Positions 1 to 5,232 of a DNA stretch of 5,232 bases are shown here, piece by piece (the first letter of the stretch is position 1; each line of letters begins with the position of its first letter). The stretch is taken from positions 1 to 5,232 of the forward strand of contig USPT01000072.1 in the NCBI GenBank assembly GCA_900556705.1, in the 5' to 3' direction. The notes beneath the pieces are model-generated. The model was given only the letters and a program-made list of their open reading frames with translations. It had not been told where the DNA came from and made no database searches. A program made the position numbers and the translations under genes. Source of the DNA: an uncultured Collinsella sp. Lineage in GTDB: Bacteria > Actinomycetota > Coriobacteriia > Coriobacteriales > Coriobacteriaceae.

Positions 1-1214
1 CGCCTCGTCGGCCTCGTCCACGCGCAGGCTGCCGTGGAACAGCGCCTTGACCACCGCGGCGATCACCAAGTCGAGCACCAGTACAATAGCGACCGTCACC
101 ACAATGCCCAAAATCTGCGAGATGAGCAGCGAGACATCGCCCGTGTAGAACAGGCCGCCCTTACCGGTCCACGAGAGCTCCGGCACGCAGAACAGCCCCG
201 TGAGCACGCCGCCCAGGATGCCACCGATGCCGTGGCAACCGAACGCGTCGAGCGCATCGTCGTAGCCAAACTTGGTCTTAAGATGGCTGATGGCCAGGTA
301 GCAGACAGGCGAGACGATCAGGCCCATGACCAGCGCCGCCCACGGCTCGACAAAGCCCGCACCCGGCGTGACCACCACAAGGCCCGCAACCAGACCGGTG
401 CTGGCGCCCACCAGCGTGGGGCGACCGGTGTGCACGCGCTCGACGGCAAGCCACGAGACCATGCCCGCCGCGCTGGCCGTCACAGTGTTGAGGATGGCGA
501 GTGCCGCCGCGGCATCGGCCTTAGACTCCTGCCGCCGTTAAAGCCAAACCAGCCAAACCAAAGCAGACCGGCGCCCAGCGCCACAAACGGCACGTTATGC
601 GGACGGTAGCTCACCATGCCAAAGCCGCGACGACGGCCGAGCATTAAACAGAGAATCAGGCCCGTGAGACCGGACGAGATGTGTACCACGTCGCCGCCAG
701 CAAAGTCGAGTGCGCCGATGATGTCGCCGATAAAGGAGCCATCGCCGCCCCAAACCATGTGGGCGAGCGGCGCATAGACCACAAGCAGCCAAATGCCCAG
801 GAAGGCCGCCATGGCACCAAACTTAACGCGGCCGGCCAGGCTGCCCGTGACGATAGCAGCAGTGATCATGGCAAATGCCATCTGGAAGGCGACGTTGATG
901 ATCTGAGGGTAGACGACACCGTCCGCAGCATTGCCCTCGGCCGCCTGCAGCGCCTGGTTGAGCACCGGCAGGCACAGCAGCTGGTCAAGGCCTCCAATAA
1001 ACGGACTCGAACCGTCACCGCCGTAGGCCAGCGACCAGCCGGCAACAATCCACAGCACACCGACCAGACCAATGGCGCCAAAGCACATGAGCATGGTGTT
1101 GATGACATTTTTGCGCCTGGACAGGCCGCCATAGAAAAACGCCAGACCCGGTGTCATTAAAAACACGAGCATGGTGCAGACGAGCATAAACGTTGTCGAT
1201 CCCGTATCGTACAT
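1..1214 (-). pseudogene. amt: Ammonium transporter Amt, frameshifted, 3' end outside the window
   Basis: Amt/MEP/Rh-family inner-membrane channel for ammonium uptake. The start is the ATG at 1214-1212, with AAGGGGGAG just upstream (1218-1226); a longer frame back to 1271 would place this site inside the coding region. Family landmarks are TPGLAFFYGG (residues 21-30), YAPLAHMVW (147-155), DFAGGDVVHISSG (170-182, first pore histidine H178) and WFGWFGFN (219-226). After N226 the frame reads GGC GGC AGG AGT and runs out at a TGA at 480. From 528 down to 1 the -1 frame is open and resumes as ESKADAAAALAILNTV, then DAFGCHGIGGILGG with the second pore histidine (232-234), ending in FHGSLRVDEADEA. 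One base is therefore missing near 529-530 (AG? GAG, probably AGC GAG). Both pore histidines and 400+ codons remain intact, so the lesion is recent or a sequencing/assembly error. Family assignment is very secure; whether the gene is truly dead is not. Confidence 0.9.
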
Positions 1215-1217
1215 TCG

Positions 1218-1226
1218 CTCCCCCTT
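1218..1226 (-). promoter_or_regulatory. Ribosome-binding site of amt
   Basis: AAGGGGGAG on the minus strand lies 3-5 bases before the ATG at 1214. It decides the start in favour of MYDTGSTTF over upstream ATG codons in the same frame. Confidence 0.75.
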
Positions 1227-1271
1227 GGTCGCATGAACGTTGTCGGCGCCCATAATGCGGCTGAGGGACAA

Positions 1272-1285
1272 CTGGTGTAGACCAG
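1272..1285. repeat. Small inverted repeat upstream of amt
   Basis: CTGGT-gtag-ACCAG, a 5-bp stem with a 4-base loop, lies between the 11-bp repeats and the amt start. It may be part of the promoter/operator region or chance. A weak -10-like CATTAT on the minus strand (1252-1257) lies just downstream, with no convincing -35. Confidence 0.25.
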
Positions 1286-1318
1286 ATACGGCGTTGTTAA
1301 ACGCAGCGTTGTCGAATG

Positions 1319-1376
1319 GAAACGGTGCCGCAATCTTGGAAACGGCGCGGCAACGGACGCGAAACGGACGGGAAAT
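1319..1376. promoter_or_regulatory. Candidate operator of amt: GAAAC-type repeats at 11-bp period
   Basis: On the plus strand, four pentamers sit exactly 11 bp apart: GAAAC (1339-1343), GCAAC (1350-1354), GAAAC (1361-1365) and GAAAT (1372-1376), each separated by six bases. A further pair with the same 11-bp step, GAAAC (1319-1323) and GCAAT (1330-1334), lies four bases to the left. Direct repeats at one helical turn are typical of OmpR/PhoB-type response regulators. The layout resembles the actinobacterial GlnR box (gTnAC-n6-GaAAC repeated), and GlnR is known to control amtB in Streptomyces. The block lies about 105-162 bp upstream of the amt start, a plausible activator position. The repeats are seen directly; the regulator identity is inference. 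Confidence 0.5.
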
Positions 1377-1412
1377 ACGCGAGCAAGGAAGCCGTGAGCG
1401 TGCCCGTCCCGG

Positions 1413-2432
1413 CTAGTGGCGGAACAGCTCGCGGGCTCGGTCACGGAGGTCGGTAGCTCGGATGACGCCCTCGTAGCGGTTGATGCGCAAGCGCGGGAAG
1501 GCATTGAAGAAGCGCAGGTCGCGTCGGCTGAGCGACACGCTTGGCACCGGACGACTCATGCGCTTGCCGGCAAGGCGACGGCTGAGCGACGGACGTGGCA
1601 TGTTCGGCGCGGCATCGGCCACGCGGCGGGCGGCAAGCGCCAGGCCGCGAGCACCATCCGCGATAAACGTCGGCATCGAAGCCTTCTCGCGCAGGGCATC
1701 GAGCGTCGCATCGCCCAGCTCCGCCAGCCACGCGTTAACGGCACGGCTGCGGATGTGCGTCTGTGCCACCGAGTCAATCGTAGAATCGGGAATACGTTCG
1801 AGCATTGAGTCCGAGGCATCGGCAAGCGACTCATTGATGCGGTCGGCAAGGTCGGCCCGGACGCGCTCCAGCTGATCAGACAGACGCCGCCAGCTCGCCA
1901 ACGAGCACACCGCGTCGACCATCATCGCGACCGCGACGATAAAGGCGGACAGCCGCACAATCAGCACCGGCAGATGGCCAAGCAGCCCCAGCAATGCCGG
2001 CTCCACTAAACGGCAAATACACAACGCACCCAAGCCAAACGCGCAGGCCCAGTACAGGCAGATGCGTCCGTGCAAGTTAAACGGCAGGTGCGAGTAATCC
2101 CAAAAGCGAGCGCCCGTTGTTTTTTCCAACAGCACGCCTACGCTGTACTCAATCACGCTGCATACGAGCGCTGCAGCGACAAACTGGCTCGAGGCATCCG
2201 GAATCCCGCGCAGCAAAAGCCAGCAGGCAATGCCGCCCACACCATAGATAGGACAACACGGCCCCAGCAAAAAGCCACTGTTGGCAAATCGTCCGTGATT
2301 GAGCATGGCGCATACTGTCGACTCCCATACCCAACCGCAAAACCCGTAAAAGGCAAACGAGAGCACCAGTGCCGAGAGTGGGCAGGCGGCAAGCGTCGCG
2401 CCGCCAAACGCCATATCAATCGCGGTCCCCAC
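1413..2432 (-). CDS. PF06541-family integral membrane protein (putative ABC transporter permease)
   Basis: A 339-residue membrane protein. The N-terminal half matches the PF06541 'putative ABC-transporter type IV' family: FAFYGFCGWVWES (27-39), SGFLLGPCCPIYGVGG (52-67), IEYSVGVLLEKTTGARFWDYS (94-114) and NLHGRICLYW (119-128). About five hydrophobic segments are visible, near 16-36, 61-75, 83-102, 123-143 and 147-175. A long cytoplasmic tail (180-339) follows, rich in Arg and Ala and ending in RLRINRYEGVIRATDLRDRARELFRH. The start is a GTG at 2432 preceded by AGGAGAGGG (2439-2447); an ATG at 2414 is the alternative but has no comparable site. The gene begins three bases after the HD gene stops, which implies translational coupling. 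The family's function is unknown: the 'ABC permease' name is a weak homology label, and no ATPase gene is nearby. A membrane partner of the HD protein is an inference from the pairing. Confidence 0.88.
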   Translation of the reverse strand: MGTAIDMAFGGATLAACPLSALVLSFAFYGFCGWVWESTVCAMLNHGRFANSGFLLGPCCPIYGVGGIACWLLLRGIPDASSQFVAAALVCSVIEYSVGVLLEKTTGARFWDYSHLPFNLHGRICLYWACAFGLGALCICRLVEPALLGLLGHLPVLIVRLSAFIVAVAMMVDAVCSLASWRRLSDQLERVRADLADRINESLADASDSMLERIPDSTIDSVAQTHIRSRAVNAWLAELGDATLDALREKASMPTFIADGARGLALAARRVADAAPNMPRPSLSRRLAGKRMSRPVPSVSLSRRDLRFFNAFPRLRINRYEGVIRATDLRDRARELFRH

Positions 2433-2435
2433 CGT

Positions 2436-2972
2436 CTACCCTCTCCTCTTTTCGCTCGATTCGCCACTCACGCCATCGTCTGCCTCGTCCTTGCGCGGCA
2501 GACGGCCGGCGATCGTCTCGCGCAGAGCGCACCATTTATCCGCCAGGCACACAATCCATGCCTCACGACACGTCGGCGGCACCGGCACCAGCGGAAACAT
2601 ATGGCGCACGATAATATTCCGCTCGCGCGGCGTCAGATCAAAATCTTCCTCCGCACGCGCCAGGGCAAAAAATGGATGCCGAAATCCGTGCAGTCGATGG
2701 CTTGGGTCGGGATCGTGCCAGTCATAGAGAAAGTAATCGTGCAGCAGGGCCCCGCGCAACAACGAAGCACGGTCGACCGAAATGCCAGCACGGCCCAAGC
2801 GCTCGGCAAAGGACAGGCTCGCCCGCGCTACTGAAGTCACATGTGCATAGACCGTCACGTCGCCATGCTGGATAAACTCGTGCGTCAGGTCCAAGCGGCC
2901 CGCCTGGGCCAGCTGGCGGGCGGCATCGTCGACCTCGTGCGCGATTTTCTCGGCACGAACGGTATCGAACAT
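2436..2972 (-). CDS. HD-domain protein, probable metal-dependent phosphohydrolase
   Basis: A 178-residue soluble protein with the HD-superfamily pattern: H44 (VYAHVTSV), H78-D79 (LLRGALLHDYFLYDW), H99 (FRHPFFA), H124 (IIVRHMFPL) and D145 (CLADKWCA). These are the metal-binding and catalytic positions expected of a small HD hydrolase, with extra histidines that could hold a second metal. The substrate (nucleotide, phosphorylated lipid or other phosphoester) cannot be read from the sequence. The start is the ATG at 2972, preceded by AAGGAGG four bases away; the frame extends upstream to 3044 but that extension contains this ribosome-binding site and is not counted. The C-terminal tail (about 158-178) is charged and looks disordered. 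It is the first gene of a two-gene unit with the PF06541 membrane protein, and is transcribed divergently from the DXS-like gene. Confidence 0.88.
   Translation of the reverse strand: MFDTVRAEKIAHEVDDAARQLAQAGRLDLTHEFIQHGDVTVYAHVTSVARASLSFAERLGRAGISVDRASLLRGALLHDYFLYDWHDPDPSHRLHGFRHPFFALARAEEDFDLTPRERNIIVRHMFPLVPVPPTCREAWIVCLADKWCALRETIAGRLPRKDEADDGVSGESSEKRRG
2439..2447 (-). promoter_or_regulatory. Ribosome-binding site of the PF06541 gene, inside the HD gene's last codons
   Basis: AGGAGAGGG on the minus strand overlaps the final Lys-Arg-Arg-Gly codons of the HD gene. It precedes the GTG start at 2432 by 6-10 bases. This supports GTG over the ATG at 2414 and indicates coupled translation. 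Confidence 0.65.
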
Positions 2973-2976
2973 GCTG

Positions 2977-2983
2977 CCTCCTT
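2977..2983 (-). promoter_or_regulatory. Ribosome-binding site of the HD-domain gene
   Basis: A perfect AAGGAGG on the minus strand, four bases from the ATG at 2972. It fixes the start at MFDTVRAEK and excludes the longer frame beginning at 3044. Confidence 0.8.
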
Positions 2984-3058
2984 CCAGCGACTCACGGCGA
3001 CAAGCCACGGCCTGTGCACAATCGATAAAAACATCATGGAACATATCAGTATGGCATC

Positions 3059-3076
3059 GGACAAAACGTTTTGCCC
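3059..3076. promoter_or_regulatory. Palindromic candidate operator in the divergent intergenic region
   Basis: A perfect 12-bp palindrome, CAAAACGTTTTG (3062-3073), extends by GG/CC at both sides past a single mismatched pair. The core with a central CG resembles LacI/GalR-family operators in general form. It lies about 90 bp upstream of the HD gene start and 125 bp upstream of the DXS-like gene, so it could act on either. No regulator gene is present in the window. Confidence 0.4.
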
Positions 3077-3161
3077 CACCAGTTGGCGAATTACCGCGCC
3101 GCCGTCACATATCAAACGCCAAAATGTGCGAGACTGTCTTGTGCAATTGTGCCGGCCGAGG

Positions 3162-3175
3162 GAGCGCCGGCGCTC
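3162..3175. repeat. GC-rich palindrome in the leader of the DXS-like gene
   Basis: GAGCGCCGGCGCTC is a perfect 14-bp palindrome. A GCCGG copy at 3151-3155 can also pair with CCGGC at 3167-3171 across an 11-base loop. It lies 10 bases before the GGAG (3185-3188) that probably serves the gene at 3201. It could fold in the leader and affect translation, or be chance in GC-rich DNA. Confidence 0.3.
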
Positions 3176-3200
3176 GATTCGCATGGAGTAACCCACAACG

Positions 3201-4982
3201 ATGCTGCTTACGCAAACGACAACGCCCGAGGACGTCAAGGCTCTTAATCGTGCCGAGCTCCCGCAGCTCTGCGACGAGATTCGCCACGCCATCCTCGAAA
3301 GCTCCGCCGCCGTCGGCGGGCACGTTGCCCCCAACCTGGGCGTCGTTGAGCTTACGGTTGCGCTTCATCGCGTGTTTAACTCCCCTATCGACAAGATTGT
3401 CTTTGACGTTTCGCACCAGACCTACGCCCACAAGGCGCTGACGGGGCGCGCGTACACTTATATCGATCCGGAGCGTTATGGTGAGGCTTCTGGCTTTGCC
3501 AATCCCGACGAGTCCGAGCATGACCTGTTTGCCATGGGGCACACCTCCACGTCGGTGAGCCTGGGCTGCGGCCTGGCGCACGCTCGTGATCTGGCGGGCG
3601 ATACGTACAACGTCATCGCCATCATTGGCGACGGCTCGCTTTCGGGCGGCCTGGCGTTTGAGGGCTTTAACAATGCCGCCGAACTCGATAGCAACCTGAT
3701 CATCATCGTCAACGATAACGACCAGTCCATCGCCGAGAACCACGGTGGCCTCTATCGCAATCTGGCCGAGCTGCGCACCAGCAACGGCACCTGTGAGCGC
3801 AACGTTTTCCGCGCGATGGGACTCGACTACCGTTATTTGGACGCCGGCAACGACGTGTTGTCCCTAGTCGACACGCTGCAGGAACTGCGCAATATCGATC
3901 ATCCCATCGTGCTGCACGTCTCCACCGCCAAGGGCAAGGGCTTTGAGCCGGCCCAGAGCGACCCCGAGCGCTGGCACCACGTGGGTCCGTTTGACATGGC
4001 GACCGGGCGCAAGCTCTGCCCGGGCCATCCGAGCGAGCCTGCGCCGCGCACCTACGCCGACATTACGGGCGAGGCGCTCAGCGCCGCCATCGAGCGCGAT
4101 CCGCAGGTCGTGGGCATCACGGCCGCCACACCCTACATCATGGGCTTTACACCCGAGCTTCGCGCTGCCGCCGGCAAACAGTTCGTCGATGTGGGCATTG
4201 CCGAGGAGCACGCCGTGACCTTTGCCACCGCGCTTGCGCGCTCGGGCGCCAAGCCAGTCTTTGGTGTGTACGGCACGTTTTTGCAGCGCGCCTACGACGA
4301 ACTCTGGCACGACCTGTGCCTCAACGACGCCCCGGCAACCATTTTGGTGTTTGGTGCGTCAATCTTTGGCACCACGTCCGAGACGCACCTCTCGTTCTTT
4401 GATATTTCCATGCTGGGCGGTCTTCCCAACATGCACTACTTGGCGCCGGCCTGCATGGAGGAATATCTGTCCATGCTGAGCTGGTCGCTCGACCACCGCG
4501 AGCATCCCGTGGCGATCCGCGTACCGGGCATCGGCCTGGTGAGCCGTCCCGACCTTGCGCCCGCCGAAGACACCGACTACAGCGCCGTTCGCTACAACGC
4601 GGTGCGCCAGGGTCGCGACGTAGCCGTGCTCGCACTCGGCGATTTCTTTGAGCTGGGCGAGCGCGTGGCAAACCGTCTGACTGCCGAGTACGGCATCGAG
4701 GCCACGCTCGTCAACCCGCGCTTTGCAACCGAGCTCGACCGCGAGTTCCTCGACAGTCTTGCCGCCGAGCATCGCGTTGTCGTCACCCTCGAGGACGGCA
4801 TCTTGGACGGCGGCTGGGGCGAGCGCGTGGCATGTTATCTGGCATGCACGCCGTTGCGCACGCGCACCTTCGGCATCGCCAAGGGCTTCCCCGACCGCTA
4901 CGACCCCAACGAACTGCTCGCACAGAACGGCATGACGGTCGAGAACATGGCCGCCGAAGCGGTACGTCTGCTGAACGAGTAG
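3201..4982 (+). CDS. dxs: 1-deoxy-D-xylulose-5-phosphate synthase-like thiamine-diphosphate enzyme
   Basis: A 593-residue cytoplasmic enzyme of the DXS/transketolase fold. DXS joins pyruvate and glyceraldehyde-3-phosphate to give DXP for isoprenoids, thiamine and pyridoxal phosphate. Family motifs in order: GGHVAPNLG (H41), DVSHQTYAHKALTGR (H72), MGHTSTSVS (H114), GDGSLSGG with NDND (143-174, thiamine diphosphate/Mg site), TAKGKGFEPA (242-251), DPERWHHVGPF (H259), VGIAEEHAVTFA (catalytic E335) and VYGTFLQRAYDE (Y357, R363). It is shorter than typical DXS (about 620-640). The E. coli stretch DRAG...ADGQTH reads FGAS...TTSETH (384-396), and VRYPRG reads IRVPGI (439-444). By alignment R420, D427 and R478 of E. 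coli become Gly, Thr and Gly, while H431 is kept (H396). The start is the first ATG after an in-frame TAA at 3189; GGAG at 3185-3188 is a weak site 12 bases away. The gene is monocistronic with its own terminator. Family is secure; true DXS activity is less so. Confidence 0.9.
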   Translation: MLLTQTTTPEDVKALNRAELPQLCDEIRHAILESSAAVGGHVAPNLGVVELTVALHRVFNSPIDKIVFDVSHQTYAHKALTGRAYTYIDPERYGEASGFANPDESEHDLFAMGHTSTSVSLGCGLAHARDLAGDTYNVIAIIGDGSLSGGLAFEGFNNAAELDSNLIIIVNDNDQSIAENHGGLYRNLAELRTSNGTCERNVFRAMGLDYRYLDAGNDVLSLVDTLQELRNIDHPIVLHVSTAKGKGFEPAQSDPERWHHVGPFDMATGRKLCPGHPSEPAPRTYADITGEALSAAIERDPQVVGITAATPYIMGFTPELRAAAGKQFVDVGIAEEHAVTFATALARSGAKPVFGVYGTFLQRAYDELWHDLCLNDAPATILVFGASIFGTTSETHLSFFDISMLGGLPNMHYLAPACMEEYLSMLSWSLDHREHPVAIRVPGIGLVSRPDLAPAEDTDYSAVRYNAVRQGRDVAVLALGDFFELGERVANRLTAEYGIEATLVNPRFATELDREFLDSLAAEHRVVVTLEDGILDGGWGERVACYLACTPLRTRTFGIAKGFPDRYDPNELLAQNGMTVENMAAEAVRLLNE

Positions 4983-5028
4983 AAAAACCTCCGCAAAGGG
5001 AAGCATCCCTGCGGAGGTTTTTATTTTC
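4983..5028 (+). terminator. Rho-independent terminator of the DXS-like gene
   Basis: AAAAACCTCCGCA (4983-4995) pairs fully with TGCGGAGGTTTTT (5010-5022). After a two-A bulge the hairpin continues as GGGA/TCCC (4998-5001 with 5006-5009) around an AGCA loop. The T-rich run to 5028 completes an intrinsic terminator beginning right after the TAG stop. The matching A-run on the left side means it could also act on transcripts from the right. Confidence 0.93.
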
Positions 5029-5040
5029 GCGACGCGATTA

Positions 5041-5095
5041 TCTCAATCTGTAACATCTAGGGCCCGAATTCCCGTCTAACTGTTACAGATTGAGA
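5041..5095. repeat. Perfect 15-bp inverted repeat with 25-base spacer
   Basis: TCTCAATCTGTAACA (5041-5055) and TGTTACAGATTGAGA (5081-5095) are exact reverse complements flanking a 25-base spacer. There is no T-run after the right arm, so it is not a standard terminator. It could be a small dispersed intergenic element, the remains of a MITE, a recombination site or a structured RNA. There is no open reading frame inside. Confidence 0.75.
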
Positions 5096-5232
5096 CAAAG
5101 CAGCAAGGCATGTCGCCGCACCGACCATGACTTAAAACCACCACAAAGGTGCCTGTCCCTTTTTGGTAGGTAGAATTACCCATAAGGTAAGTATGTTTCT
5201 GAGTTATTTCGTGTTGACCCATTTGAGCGCGA
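5096..5232. other. Non-coding tail of the window
   Basis: No open reading frame or RNA gene is recognisable. The stretch becomes AT-richer to the right. It holds AACCACCACAAAGGTGCC followed by TGTCCCTTTTTGG (5137-5166), resembling dispersed intergenic repeat ends, then GGTA-gaat-TACC (5169-5180). A TTGACC hexamer (5214-5219) could be the -35 box of a gene beyond the window. These are weak signals. Confidence 0.35.

Noticed and set aside
520..540. Programmed -1 frameshift in amt
   Set aside because: A -1 slip at AGG AGT would restore the frame, but there is no slippery heptamer or obvious downstream stimulator, and Amt proteins are not known to use frameshifting.
34..609. 191-codon open frame on the plus strand
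   Set aside because: It is the antisense of the Amt C-terminal coding frame; composition is His/Arg/Asp-rich with no family resemblance, as expected of a shadow frame in GC-rich DNA.
1215..1271. Upstream extension of amt to an ATG at 1271
   Set aside because: The extension contains the AAGGGGGAG ribosome-binding site and does not resemble an Amt N-terminus; the start at 1214 fits better.
1377..1412. Terminator after the PF06541 gene
   Set aside because: No stable stem followed by a T-run on the minus strand was found; read-through toward amt is possible.
2070..2834. 254-codon plus-strand frame opposite the PF06541 and HD genes
   Set aside because: It spans two genuine opposite-strand genes with recognisable motifs; its own translation is Arg/Gln/His-rich and resembles nothing.
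2973..3044. Upstream extension of the HD gene to an ATG at 3044
   Set aside because: A perfect AAGGAGG lies within the extension, four bases before the ATG at 2972.
3083..3113. Sigma-70 promoter for the DXS-like gene (TTGGCG ... CATATC)
   Set aside because: The spacing is 19 bp and the -10 match is poor; not good enough to annotate.
3105..3743. 212-codon minus-strand frame opposite the DXS-like gene
   Set aside because: Shadow of the conserved DXS coding frame; no recognisable domain.

Overview
The window holds four protein-coding loci and about 0.7 kb of intergenic DNA, at high GC with mostly GC-ending codons. The gene content fits a high-GC gut anaerobe: an Amt channel, an HD protein next to a PF06541 membrane protein, and a short DXS-like enzyme. 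My best guess is a Coriobacteriia genome of the Collinsella type. This is an inference from gene content and style, since no rRNA or other marker gene is present.

Layout, left to right. Positions 1-1214 (minus) carry an ammonium transporter (Amt) whose C-terminal end runs off the window. Its frame is broken by a one-base deletion near 529-530. Positions 1215-1412 are its upstream region and contain a run of GAAAC-like elements spaced exactly 11 bp apart, a layout typical of OmpR/PhoB-type regulators and close to the GlnR box of nitrogen control. Positions 1413-2432 (minus) encode a PF06541 ('putative ABC transporter permease') integral membrane protein. Directly upstream, 2436-2972 (minus) encodes a soluble HD-domain phosphohydrolase-like protein. 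The two are three bases apart and the second gene's ribosome-binding site lies in the first gene's last codons, so they form a coupled two-gene unit.

A 228-bp divergent intergenic region (2973-3200) follows, with a perfect CAAAACGTTTTG palindrome that could be an operator. Positions 3201-4982 (plus) encode a 593-residue thiamine-diphosphate enzyme of the DXS (1-deoxy-D-xylulose-5-phosphate synthase) family. It keeps the thiamine-diphosphate and catalytic motifs but lacks the two arginines and the aspartate that hold glyceraldehyde-3-phosphate in the E. coli enzyme. A strong intrinsic terminator follows at 4983-5028. The remaining 200 bp are non-coding, with a perfect 15-bp inverted repeat around a 25-base spacer and a short motif resembling dispersed intergenic repeats.

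How the parts work together: ammonium uptake is a separate, probably nitrogen-regulated unit. The HD/PF06541 pair probably acts as a soluble phosphohydrolase plus membrane partner of unknown substrate. The DXS-like enzyme is a single-gene transcription unit whose acceptor substrate is open to question. I see no CRISPR array, tRNA, rRNA or complete mobile element.
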